Below, piece by piece: positions 1 through 7,130 of a DNA stretch of 7,132 bases. The stretch is from Erysipelothrix sp. (GTDB taxonomy: Bacteria > Bacillota_I > Bacilli_A > Erysipelotrichales > Erysipelotrichaceae): contig JAAZGU010000028.1 of the NCBI GenBank assembly GCA_012511085.1, forward strand, positions 1 through 7,132, written 5' to 3'. The position numbers and the translations under genes were made by a program. The notes below the pieces were generated by a model that saw only the letters and a list, made by a program, of their open reading frames with translations, made no database searches and was not told the DNA's origin. How positions within the stretch are numbered: the stretch's first letter is position 1; each line of letters starts with the position of its first letter.

Positions 1-419
1 GATGCTTCTTCATTTTTTAAATTAAGCTGTTCCGCATCCATCAAGGATTTGGCTTGTTTTTGATTTGATTGCGCAACCTTATAGCTTTCTTTCGCATTGT
101 TGAGGCTGAGTTGGGCATTTTCATCATTGACACTCATCAATAAAGTGCCTTTTTTGACGTATTGCCCCTCACTAACATAGACCTTTTCAATCGTACCTAA
201 AGTCCCAAAGGTTGCTTGTTGGATGTTTTTTGGTTGAATAAAACCAACAAACTTCATTTCTTCTTGATTGAGTGAAGTTTCGATTTCTAATACCTTTACA
301 TTTTGAATGGTAGCTGGTGTTTCAATTGGCTTGCGTGGAAACAACAACATGGCTGCCACTAAAGCGATAATAATCGCAACGACACCAAGCACAATCCATT
401 GATTTCTTTTATTATTCAT
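1..419 (-). CDS. Efflux membrane-fusion protein (HlyD/YknX-like), N-terminal part
   Basis: This is the first 139 residues of a gene that runs off the left edge. The product should be the adaptor subunit of an efflux pump, linking an inner-membrane ABC or RND/MFS transporter to the outside. Visible are a short basic N-terminus (MNNKRNQW), one membrane anchor at about residues 8-27, and a barrel-sandwich (lipoyl-like) half-motif at about 70-98, with GTLGTIEKVYVSEGQYVKKG as its core. From about residue 100 there is a Gln/Lys/Ala-rich helix that should form one arm of the coiled-coil hairpin. The ATG (419-417) lies inside the last codons of the tetR gene, giving an 8-base overlap, with a modest GTAGGG ribosome site. 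The pair is therefore one transcription unit and translation is probably coupled. A transporter gene is expected just beyond the left edge. The substrate cannot be told. Confidence 0.85.
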   Translation of the reverse strand, partial: MNNKRNQWIVLGVVAIIIALVAAMLLFPRKPIETPATIQNVKVLEIETSLNQEEMKFVGFIQPKNIQQATFGTLGTIEKVYVSEGQYVKKGTLLMSVNDENAQLSLNNAKESYKVAQSNQKQAKSLMDAEQLNLKNEEA

Positions 420-1032
420 GATTAAACCCTACCCTTAGCATGGTGACAAACAAAGTTAGATACAAATTGACAATCGCTTTGAGCTCATCGAGTTGATCAT
501 GATACGGGACCAGTGTTTCAGTCAGTCCTTTTGCCAAGCCACTCATGATGGCCTCCGAAAGCATTTTGCTGATTTCTTCCGTGTATAAAATATGAGCGTC
601 GATGATGTCCAACTGATCAATAAATTGTTGAATCACATGATACAAGCTCGCAACGACTTGATCATAAAAACGCGGATAATTCAAGACAATGAGGCTTTCC
701 TCTTTGTGATGTTTAAAGACCGTTAAGATGCCTTCCGAAAGTTGTTTAACTTTGCGATCAATGAATGATATCGCTTTTTCTAAATCGTAGTCATCACCGA
801 TGGGTTCCTCAACCAAAGACAACACCTCATTGAGGCGCGCTAAAGTTGGCATCATAATTTCATCGGCCAAAGCTTCTTTGTTTGTAAAATAACGGTAAAT
901 GTTACCGACGGTAATGTTTGCATTTTTCGCGATGACACGCATCGAGGCCGCTTCAATACCGTTTTTAATAAATTCTTGTTTGGCGGCCGCAATAATTGCG
1001 GCACGCACGTTTGGTTTTTGTATTTGTGCCAT
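412..1032 (-). CDS. TetR/AcrR-family transcriptional regulator
   Basis: A 206-residue protein of usual TetR length. The N-terminal DNA-binding domain spans about residues 9-56, with a helix-turn-helix in which AAIIAAAKQEFIKNG is the first helix and the recognition region reads MRVIAKNANITVGNIYRYFT, then NKEAL. This is the standard TetR signature (TxxxIA-x-AGVSxGxxYxYFxxKExL). Residues from about 60 to 206 form the divergent all-helical ligand and dimer domain, rich in Leu and Ile, so the inducer is not predictable. The ATG is preceded by AGGAG (1045-1041) at 8 bases. The gene overlaps the start of a membrane-fusion efflux subunit, so it probably represses this efflux operon and itself. Twin direct repeats in its promoter are the likely operator. 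Family assignment is firm; target and ligand are inference. Confidence 0.93.
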   Translation of the reverse strand: MAQIQKPNVRAAIIAAAKQEFIKNGIEAASMRVIAKNANITVGNIYRYFTNKEALADEIMMPTLARLNEVLSLVEEPIGDDYDLEKAISFIDRKVKQLSEGILTVFKHHKEESLIVLNYPRFYDQVVASLYHVIQQFIDQLDIIDAHILYTEEISKMLSEAIMSGLAKGLTETLVPYHDQLDELKAIVNLYLTLFVTMLRVGFNHE

Positions 1033-1039
1033 ATTGTGA

Positions 1040-1076
1040 ACTCCTGTTTACATTTATTAGTATACGCCTGTTTACA
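1040..1076 (-). repeat. Twin 13-base direct repeats, candidate TetR operator
   Basis: TGTAAACAGGCGT (1076-1064) and TGTAAACAGGAGT (1052-1040) match at 12 of 13 positions and start 24 bases apart. The first fills much of the -35/-10 spacer. The second covers the predicted start site and the ribosome site. Each contains a small dyad, TGT-AA-ACA. Their position over the promoter of a TetR gene suggests an autoregulatory operator. TetR proteins more often bind one longer palindrome, so the direct-repeat layout is somewhat unusual. Confidence 0.5.
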
Positions 1077-1087
1077 CATTAATGCAA
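1059..1087 (-). promoter_or_regulatory. Promoter of the tetR-efflux operon
   Basis: On the minus strand TTGCAT (1087-1082) and TATACT (1064-1059) are separated by exactly 17 bases, a good match to a housekeeping sigma-70/sigma-A promoter. Transcription would begin near 1052, about 20 bases before the tetR ATG, leaving room for AGGAG. The -35 hexamer overlaps the end of the U-tract of the rpsO terminator. Confidence 0.7.
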
Positions 1088-1115
1088 TAAAAAAACCATG
1101 ATTTTTCCATGGTTT
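1086..1115 (-). terminator. Rho-independent terminator of rpsO
   Basis: Seven bases after the rpsO stop the minus strand has an 8-base stem, AAACCATG/CATGGTTT (1115-1108 with 1100-1093), with a 7-base loop, followed by TTTTATT. It separates rpsO from the tetR operon. Confidence 0.85.
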
Positions 1116-1121
1116 CTTCCT

Positions 1122-1388
1122 TTACTTTCTTAAACCTAAACGGCTTACGAGTTTACGATAACGGTTCACATCTTTTTCGCGTAAATAGGCAAGCATGTTA
1201 CGACGCCGTCCTACTTTTTTAAGCAAGCCACGATTGGAATGGTGATCTTTTTTATGGATCTTGATGTGTTCAGTTAAGCTGTTGATCTCATGAGTCAACA
1301 CCGCAACTTGCACTTCAACGGAACCAGTATCACCTTCGTGTTGCGCAAACTCTTGAATGATTTCTTGTTTTTTCTCTTTGGAAATCAT
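1122..1388 (-). CDS. rpsO: Small ribosomal subunit protein S15 (uS15)
   Basis: Primary 16S rRNA-binding protein of the 30S platform, binding the three-way junction of helices 20-22. The product has 88 residues, against the usual 88-89. It carries the family core: [13 protein letters not shown] (20-32), the rRNA-contacting [12 protein letters not shown] (45-56), [10 protein letters not shown] (60-69) and the C-terminal RLGLRK. The start at 1388 was chosen because it gives the canonical length and follows AAGGAGG at ideal spacing. The frame stays open upstream to 1487, but that extension contains the -10 of the promoter and has no S15 homology. The gene is a single transcription unit with its own promoter and terminator; pnp, its common downstream partner, is absent. 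The structured leader suggests autoregulation by S15. Confidence 0.97.
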   Translation of the reverse strand: MISKEKKQEIIQEFAQHEGDTGSVEVQVAVLTHEINSLTEHIKIHKKDHHSNRGLLKKVGRRRNMLAYLREKDVNRYRKLVSRLGLRK

Positions 1389-1393
1389 AACTT

Positions 1394-1400
1394 CCTCCTT
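1394..1400 (-). promoter_or_regulatory. Strong ribosome binding site of rpsO
   Basis: AAGGAGG, 5 bases before the ATG at 1388. It decides against the longer upstream starts of the same frame, and it is the segment that the leader hairpin can pair with. Confidence 0.85.
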
Positions 1401-1411
1401 TTTGAATTGTC

Positions 1412-1461
1412 CTTTATTTCCAAGTAAGTGGTCGGAGAATCCAACGAACCTAGAAGTAAAG
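1412..1461 (-). promoter_or_regulatory. Structured rpsO leader, candidate S15 autoregulatory element
   Basis: The leader RNA, read on the minus strand, folds by eye into a long stem, CUUUA-C-UUCUAGGU with ACUUGGAA-A-UAAAG. That is 13 pairs, including two G.U pairs, with one C/A mismatch. It is capped through an internal loop (UC opposite CACUU) by a second hairpin, GUUGGA-UUC-UCCGAC (1445-1431). The run UUCUCC in that hairpin can pair over 6 bases with GGAGGA of the ribosome site. S15 is known to repress its own mRNA in several bacteria by binding leader structures that mimic its rRNA site, with G.U/G-C pairs as a key element. The fold is seen in the sequence; S15 control here is inference. 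Confidence 0.5.
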
Positions 1462-1468
1462 CATGTGT

Positions 1469-1497
1469 AGTTTATCATGATTTCCAAGTTATTGCAA
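1469..1497 (-). promoter_or_regulatory. rpsO promoter
   Basis: TTGCAA (1497-1492) and TAAACT (1474-1469) are 17 bases apart on the minus strand. The -10 is preceded by TGA, which fits an extended -10 (TGn). Transcription would start near 1462, immediately before the structured leader. Confidence 0.65.
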
Positions 1498-1520
1498 TCG
1501 TTTACCGCTTTCGTTAAACT
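1492..1520 (+). promoter_or_regulatory. Promoter of the plus-strand oxidoreductase, sharing the rpsO -35
   Basis: The same TTGCAA (1492-1497), being its own reverse complement, lies 17 bases from a plus-strand TAAACT (1515-1520). Start would be near 1527, leaving a very short leader that just includes GGAGGT. Each hexamer matches consensus at 4 of 6 positions and there is no extended -10, so it is probably weaker than the rpsO promoter. Confidence 0.5.
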
Positions 1521-1541
1521 TAATTCATACGGAGGTCAATT

Positions 1542-2399
1542 ATGAAAATCGCATGGATTGGTGTGGGCATCATGGGTTATGCCATGGCAAACCATCTCAT
1601 TGATGCCAACTATGATTTAAAAGTATACAACCGCAGTCCTCAAAAGAGTGAACGTTTAAAGCACAAAGCGCAGGTTTGTTATCGCATTGCGGATGTCGTC
1701 AAAGACGCTGATGTCATCTTTACCATGGTTTCGTTGCCGGAAGATGTACGTAGCGTTTATCTCGATGATGGCATTATCAAGCATGCAAAACGTGGCGCCA
1801 TTTGTGTTGATATGACCACTTCATCCCCTTCTTTGGCACAAACGATTCATAAAGAAGCCATTAAAAAAGGCATCTCGGTGTTGGATGCGCCTGTTAGTGG
1901 TGGGGATGTGGGGGCCAAAAACGCAAGTTTGACCATCATGGTCGGTGGTGATGTGCAAGCCTATGAAAAAGTGCTCCCGCTTTTAAAACACATGGGGAAA
2001 ACCATCACGCATGTGGGCGGTGTGGGCATGGGCCATCATATGAAGCTCGCCAATCAAATCGCCGTTGCTAATAACTTATTGGGTGCAATCGAGGCGCTTG
2101 CTTACGCCCAAGCTGTCGATCTTGATCAGGCTCTGATGATTCATGTTCTCAGTGGTGGCGCTGCTAACAGTTGGCAGTTGCAGGTTAACGGGCAACTGAT
2201 CATCGCACAAAACTACGAGCCTGGCTTTATGAATGTTCATTTCATTAAGGATCTGCGGCTGGTGCTAGCGGAAGCTGCTGCGCATCAACAAAGCCTCCCT
2301 ATGGTTGAAAAAATCCTCTCGATGCTGGAATCGCATGATGAGGCAAGCTTTCAACAGGAGGCTACAATCGCCCTGTACAGAGACTACATCATGGCATAA
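1542..2399 (+). CDS. NAD(P)-dependent beta-hydroxyacid dehydrogenase (YkwC/HIBADH-like)
   Basis: A 285-residue cytoplasmic oxidoreductase of the 3-hydroxyisobutyrate dehydrogenase/tartronate-semialdehyde reductase family, which oxidises beta-hydroxyacids or reduces their semialdehydes. The Rossmann motif is IGVGIMG (6-12). VYNRSP (28-33) follows the second strand, and its Asn-Arg at the cofactor 2'-position favours NADP(H), by inference. The substrate loop is DAPVSGGDVGAKN (115-127). The catalytic lysine is K168 in GMGHHMKLANQ, with N171, and the helical C-terminal domain has FIKDL (234-238). The whole resembles Bacillus YkwC more than the well-studied enzymes, including DMTTSSPSLA (90-99) and the EPGF/HFIKD region. 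The ATG follows GGAGGT at 5 bases. It is the only plus-strand gene here. It is divergent from rpsO with a shared -35 and convergent with hemW. The true substrate is unknown. Confidence 0.9.
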   Translation: MKIAWIGVGIMGYAMANHLIDANYDLKVYNRSPQKSERLKHKAQVCYRIADVVKDADVIFTMVSLPEDVRSVYLDDGIIKHAKRGAICVDMTTSSPSLAQTIHKEAIKKGISVLDAPVSGGDVGAKNASLTIMVGGDVQAYEKVLPLLKHMGKTITHVGGVGMGHHMKLANQIAVANNLLGAIEALAYAQAVDLDQALMIHVLSGGAANSWQLQVNGQLIIAQNYEPGFMNVHFIKDLRLVLAEAAAHQQSLPMVEKILSMLESHDEASFQQEATIALYRDYIMA

Positions 2400-3483
2400 A
2401 CAACAACAACACGTCATGAAGAAACAAGCGCCCTTGGGTGCTTGTTTTTAATTGGTCTCCCTCAGGGACCAGCCACCCTTTTTCAATTCCCTTTTGCAGA
2501 GCAACCTTATGTTTTAAAAACACATCCACTTTTAGTTTTTTAGAAAGTGCTTTTATATCGATGCCTTCACTTAAACGCAAGCCCATCATAAAGTGCTCAA
2601 ACAGCAAATCCTCATCATCCAGAACAACTTGTTCACTGATTAAATGCGTTTGATTTAAATAATGATGCAGATTCCCGCTGTTGGTTGTTCGTACATTTCC
2701 AACTTTAGATGCGGCACCTGGACCAACACCAATAAAGTCATCGTAATGCCAATAGGCCAAATTATGAGCGCTGTAGCGTTTGTTTTTCGCAAAGGCACTC
2801 ACTTCATAATGTTCATAACCGTGCGCTTGTAAAAAATTAGATGCCAGTTCATAAAATTGACCTTCAAGTTCATTGTCAACGGGTTGCACGTTCATGCGCG
2901 CAAACTTCGTGTTTGGTTCAATGGTTAAAGCATACAAGGAAACATGATCAACCTCTGCATCCACAAACGCCTGCAGGGTTGCTTCAAAATCCGCAAGCGT
3001 TTGGTTTTCAATGCCATACATGGCATCGAAGCTCACGTTGGTAATGCCTGCTTGCCGCAATAAATTCAAAACATGCAAGACATCCTCGTAGCTATGTTGG
3101 CGTTCCAAATACCGCAACAAATGCGATTGGATGGCTTGCACTCCCACACTGACACGATTAACACCTAGTTCAACCATGGTCTCAACTTTAGCTTGCGTCA
3201 GCGTTTCCGGATTCACTTCCATGGTCATTTCACAATCCAAAGCTTTTAAGCGCATCAAATTTGGCTTTAACGTCATCAATTGCTTATTGGAAAGACTGCT
3301 TGGAGTTCCGCCACCAAAATAAATGGTTTTAAAAGGACCTTGAAGCAAGGCAAGGTCCGCATTGATGCGCGCTAAAACCACATCCGCTAACTCTGCATTG
3401 TATTTAACTTTCATAAAATCACAGTAACCACAAATGTGCTTACAAAATGGAATGTGAATGTATAAGGCTTTAGGTTTGTTCAT
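2389..3483 (-). CDS. hemW: Radical-SAM heme chaperone HemW (formerly HemN-like)
   Basis: A 364-residue cytoplasmic radical-SAM protein, usual for HemW. The [4Fe-4S] motif CxxxCxxC is C14, C18 and C21, in YIHIPFCKHICGYCDF. SAM-binding elements follow: GGGTPS (57-62), EVNPET (89-94) and RVSVGVQA (110-117). The C-terminal half has HYEVSAFAK (225-233), HNLAYW (240-245) and GVGPGAAS (252-259). The HNxxYW motif and the short N-terminus favour HemW, a heme-binding and heme-inserting protein, over true coproporphyrinogen dehydrogenase HemN. The start is set by the Cys cluster. It overlaps the end of the mazG gene by 14 bases, and upstream of the ATG is only an A-run with no Shine-Dalgarno, so translation should depend on the gene before it. 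The 3' end overlaps the convergent oxidoreductase by 11 bases. Many databases still label such proteins oxygen-independent coproporphyrinogen oxidase. Confidence 0.93.
   Translation of the reverse strand: MNKPKALYIHIPFCKHICGYCDFMKVKYNAELADVVLARINADLALLQGPFKTIYFGGGTPSSLSNKQLMTLKPNLMRLKALDCEMTMEVNPETLTQAKVETMVELGVNRVSVGVQAIQSHLLRYLERQHSYEDVLHVLNLLRQAGITNVSFDAMYGIENQTLADFEATLQAFVDAEVDHVSLYALTIEPNTKFARMNVQPVDNELEGQFYELASNFLQAHGYEHYEVSAFAKNKRYSAHNLAYWHYDDFIGVGPGAASKVGNVRTTNSGNLHHYLNQTHLISEQVVLDDEDLLFEHFMMGLRLSEGIDIKALSKKLKVDVFLKHKVALQKGIEKGWLVPEGDQLKTSTQGRLFLHDVLLLFMP
2422..2449 (+). terminator. Terminator of the oxidoreductase, nested in hemW coding sequence
   Basis: Beginning 23 bases after the plus-strand stop, AAACAAGCGCCC and GGGTGCTTGTTT form a stem of up to 12 pairs including one G.U, with a 2-base loop (probably 4 in practice), ending in TTTTT. 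It lies wholly inside hemW, where the other strand encodes about residues 346-354. On the minus strand the hairpin is followed only by CTTC, so it should be mainly one-way. Confidence 0.8.
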
Positions 3484-3768
3484 ATTTTTTTATAATGGCA
3501 GCGATTTTTGTTTCCAGTTCATGGTGAATGTCGATGTCTAAATCGTCAATAATCGCTAACAGCACCATAAACACATCCGCAACTTCTGCCTTTAAGGCGG
3601 CTTCGTTGATGGGACTTTGTTCACTTTCGGTGGTCAGCTCATTAACTTCTTCATTAAGATAACGCATCAAAGAAGCAAGGTTATCGGTTTTGTCCCATCC
3701 TAAACGGTGGCGCATCGCATTCATCAAGGCTGTCATTGTTTTCATCGTATCACCGTGTTTATTATACA

Positions 3769-3769
<1 letters not shown>
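3470..3769 (-). CDS. MazG-type nucleotide pyrophosphohydrolase, small single-domain form
   Basis: A 99-residue all-alpha NTP-PPase. The MazG fold hydrolyses (d)NTPs to the monophosphate and pyrophosphate, cleaning aberrant nucleotides or lowering NTP pools. Visible are LGWDKTDNLASLMRYLNEE (23-41), matching the MazG pattern WDxxQTxxSLxxYLxEE, and the metal-binding EExxE (E40, E41, E44) followed by ExxD (E62, D65) at normal spacing. It is a one-domain protein, unlike the roughly 260-residue E. coli MazG. The ATG at 3769 overlaps the stop of tyrosine phenol-lyase (TAATG), giving coupled reinitiation but no ribosome site. A second ATG at 3745 (residue 9) follows GGTGAT, which fits the far part of the Shine-Dalgarno, and would give 91 residues with the domain intact. 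Either start is possible. The physiological substrate is unknown. Confidence 0.88.
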
Positions 3770-5148
<1,379 letters not shown>

Positions 5149-5167
5149 CTACCTTCCTTCACTTTAT

Positions 5168-5196
5168 AATCTACACAATAAAAAACACCCATTCAA
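5168..5196 (-). promoter_or_regulatory. Candidate promoter of the tpl-mazG-hemW operon
   Basis: TTGAAT (5196-5191) and TAGATT (5173-5168) are 17 bases apart on the minus strand, and a start near 5161 would leave about 16 bases before the tpl ATG. The -35 is exactly the loop of the lepA terminator. An alternative -10, TATAAA (5168-5163), matches consensus better but has no -35 and would start inside the ribosome site. Confidence 0.45.
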
Positions 5197-5205
5197 GGGT
5201 ATTTT
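5177..5205 (-). terminator. Rho-independent terminator of lepA
   Basis: On the minus strand AAAATACCC (5205-5197) pairs with GGGTGTTTT (5190-5182) around the loop TTGAAT, giving 9 pairs with one G.U, then TTATT. It lies about 70 bases after the lepA stop and separates lepA from the tpl operon. Confidence 0.75.
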
Positions 5206-5219
5206 GTCATGTAAATCTG

Positions 5220-5250
5220 AAAGCCGTGAAAAAGCCATCAAAAAGCGATG
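5220..5250. repeat. Three phased A-tract/AGC repeats, 11-base period
   Basis: Read on the plus strand, AAAGCC, AAAAAGCC and AAAAAGCG recur with their AGC cores at 5222-5224, 5233-5235 and 5244-5246, exactly 11 bases apart. The A-tracts therefore fall on nearly the same face of the helix. They lie in the lepA 3' untranslated region, about 25-60 bases upstream of the candidate tpl -35. This suggests a mild intrinsic bend or a repeated binding site, but three units could be chance. Confidence 0.4.
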
Positions 5251-5272
5251 TAATTCGTTTCAAACCCTGCTT

Positions 5273-7075
5273 TTACTCATCATCCATGGATAATACAGCT
5301 AAAAAGGCAGCTTGCGGCACTTCCACGTTTCCGACTTGCTTCATACGTTTCTTACCTTCTTTTTGACGTTCAAGTAATTTTTTCTTACGGCTAATGTCGC
5401 CACCATAACACTTTGCTAAAACATTTTTACGCAAAGCCTTAATGTTGGTGCGCGCAATGATTTTTTGATTAATTGCGGCTTGGATTGGAATTTCAAATTG
5501 TTGCCGGGGAATCAATTTCCGTAATTTCTCGACAATGGCCTTCCCACGATTATATGCGAAATCACGGTGCACAATAATGGACAAAGCGTCCACCACTTCA
5601 TGATTTAAAACAACGTCCATCTTCACTAAGTTAGATGGTTGATAACCTGCCAGTTCGTAATCAAAGGAAGCATAACCACGTGAAACGGATTTAAGTGTAT
5701 CAAAATAATCGTAAACAACTTCCGATAAAGGAATCTCATAAACCAGCTTCATGCGAACATTGTCCACATAATCCATGGATTTAAAGACACCGCGCTTTTT
5801 TTGATTGAGTTCCATGATCGCTCCAATGTGTTCTTCCGGTACGAAAATGGTCGCCTCGACAATCGGTTCCTCAATGTAATCGATAAGATTGGCCTCTGGC
5901 ATCAAAGATGGGTTTTCAACTTCAACTTTCGTTCCATCAATTTTGTAAACATAATAAATCACGGAGGGTGCAGTCGCAATTAAATCAATTTTGTATTCAC
6001 GTTCAATGCGTTCCTGCACGACATCCATATGCAATAAACCTAAAAATCCACAACGAAAGCCAAAGCCAAGTGCGCTTGAGGTTTCCGGTTCAAACTTTAA
6101 AGCAGCATCGTTTAAATTTAATTTTTCCAAGGCATCTTTTAAATCATTGTAACGGTTGCTTTCAGTTGGATACAGCCCACAAAAAACCATAGAATTAAGT
6201 TCACGGTATCCTGGCAAGGGCTTTGATGCTGGATTTGCAGTGTGGGTGATGGTATCACCAACCCGCACATCCGCAATTGATTTGATGGATGCGGTCACCC
6301 AACCGACTTCACCGGTGGTCAGTTTATCTTTCTTCACTTCTTTGGGTGTTCGAACGCCAACTTCAATCACTTCATATTCAGCACCTGCCGCCATGAATGT
6401 GATTTTATCGCCAACCGCCAATGTCCCCTCTTTAATCCGCACAAAAACGATAACTCCTCGATAGGGATCATAGGCAGAATCAAAGACAAGCGCTTCCAAG
6501 GGTGCTTTTGGATCACCTTGGGGTGCTGGTACCTTTTCAATGATGGTTTCTAAAACTGCTTTAATATTTAAACCACTTTTAGCACTAATTTGTGGGGCGT
6601 TTTGAGCTTCAATGCCAATCACATCTTCAATTTGCTTGGCAACCCGATCTGGATCAGCAAACGCAAGATCTATTTTGTTTATAACAGGAATAATTTCCAA
6701 ATTGTTATCCAGAGCCAAATACACATTGGCTAAGGTTTGTGCTTCAATCCCTTGGGCAGCATCAACGACTAAAATTGCCCCTTCACAGGCGGCTAAGGAA
6801 CGCGAAACTTCATAAGTAAAATCGACGTGACCGGGTGTATCAATTAAATTAAAGATATATTCTTCTTGATTATCAGCCTGATAATGAAGCTGAACGGCAT
6901 TTAATTTAATGGTGATGCCACGCTCACGTTCAAGATCCATGCTGTCAAGCACCTGCGACACACTCTCTTGCCCGGTATGGGTCTGTGTCATTTCTAAAAT
7001 TCGATCAGCAAGCGTTGATTTGCCATGATCAATGTGTGCAATGATCGAAAAGTTACGAATGTTTTTTTGATTCAA
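5273..7075 (-). CDS. lepA: Elongation factor 4 (LepA), ribosome back-translocase GTPase
   Basis: A 600-residue translational GTPase, full length for EF4, acting on stalled or mispositioned ribosomes and in 30S assembly. The G domain shows the P-loop AHIDHGKST (13-21), ERERGITIK (49-57), DTPGHVDF with catalytic H83 (79-86) and NKID (133-136). EF-G-like domains II, III and V follow. The EF4-specific C-terminal domain carries [20 protein letters not shown] and ends in the family tail ([15 protein letters not shown]). The start codon is TTG (7075-7073), reading [20 protein letters not shown]. It is supported by AGGAGG 7 bases upstream and by the conserved N-terminus. The gene has its own extended -10 promoter and a terminator. 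In many Firmicutes hemW follows lepA directly; here tpl and mazG lie between. Confidence 0.97.
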   Translation of the reverse strand: MNQKNIRNFSIIAHIDHGKSTLADRILEMTQTHTGQESVSQVLDSMDLERERGITIKLNAVQLHYQADNQEEYIFNLIDTPGHVDFTYEVSRSLAACEGAILVVDAAQGIEAQTLANVYLALDNNLEIIPVINKIDLAFADPDRVAKQIEDVIGIEAQNAPQISAKSGLNIKAVLETIIEKVPAPQGDPKAPLEALVFDSAYDPYRGVIVFVRIKEGTLAVGDKITFMAAGAEYEVIEVGVRTPKEVKKDKLTTGEVGWVTASIKSIADVRVGDTITHTANPASKPLPGYRELNSMVFCGLYPTESNRYNDLKDALEKLNLNDAALKFEPETSSALGFGFRCGFLGLLHMDVVQERIEREYKIDLIATAPSVIYYVYKIDGTKVEVENPSLMPEANLIDYIEEPIVEATIFVPEEHIGAIMELNQKKRGVFKSMDYVDNVRMKLVYEIPLSEVVYDYFDTLKSVSRGYASFDYELAGYQPSNLVKMDVVLNHEVVDALSIIVHRDFAYNRGKAIVEKLRKLIPRQQFEIPIQAAINQKIIARTNIKALRKNVLAKCYGGDISRKKKLLERQKEGKKRMKQVGNVEVPQAAFLAVLSMDDE

Positions 7076-7082
7076 AGAAATT

Positions 7083-7088
7083 CCTCCT
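7083..7088 (-). promoter_or_regulatory. Ribosome binding site deciding the lepA TTG start
   Basis: A perfect AGGAGG, 7 bases before TTG (7075-7073). No ATG lies nearby in frame, and the EF4 N-terminus begins at this TTG. Confidence 0.85.
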
Positions 7089-7101
7089 AAAAAGCACTCC
7101 T

Positions 7102-7130
7102 ATTATACCAAAGCTGCCTGGATAAAAAAA
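7102..7130 (-). promoter_or_regulatory. lepA promoter (extended -10)
   Basis: On the minus strand TGG-TATAAT (7110-7102) is a consensus -10 with the TGn extension. Seventeen bases upstream is only a T-run (7130-7125), a poor -35, so recognition would rest on the extended -10. Start would be near 7095. The T-run might instead be the tail of a terminator whose stem lies beyond the right edge. Confidence 0.65.

Noticed and set aside
852..1079. 75-codon minus-strand frame overlapping the tetR start
   Set aside because: It is out of frame with the clear TetR helix-turn-helix, spans the tetR promoter and resembles no protein.
1..1087. Efflux operon as the exporter for phenol made by Tpl
   Set aside because: The two operons are about 2.7 kb apart with separate promoters and no shared operator motif noticed, so nothing in the sequence links them.
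1389..1487. N-terminal extension of S15 by 33 residues in an open frame up to 1487
   Set aside because: It contains the -10 of the rpsO promoter and the structured leader, has no S15 homology, and the ATG at 1388 has an ideal ribosome site and gives the canonical length.
1863..1888. Minus-strand hairpin followed by six T, a possible distant hemW terminator
   Set aside because: The stem is only 5 pairs (GCATC/GATGC) with a 9-base loop, and it lies about 500 bases past hemW inside the opposite gene, where Lys-Lys-Gly codons explain the A-run. Too weak to call.
2389..3483. Oxygen-independent coproporphyrinogen III dehydrogenase (HemN)
   Set aside because: The protein is too short, with the Cys cluster at residues 14-21, and it carries the HNxxYW motif of HemW. 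No heme-synthesis genes are nearby.
5208..5216. TyrR-box-like TGTAAA upstream of tpl
   Set aside because: The second half TTTACA is not found at the required 6-base spacing on the same strand, and a TyrR system is not expected in this lineage.
5801..6815. Several plus-strand open frames of 60-100 codons opposite lepA, and similar ones opposite hemW and tpl
   Set aside because: Their translations look like low-complexity antisense shadows. None has a ribosome site or recognisable domain, and the minus-strand genes are unambiguous.
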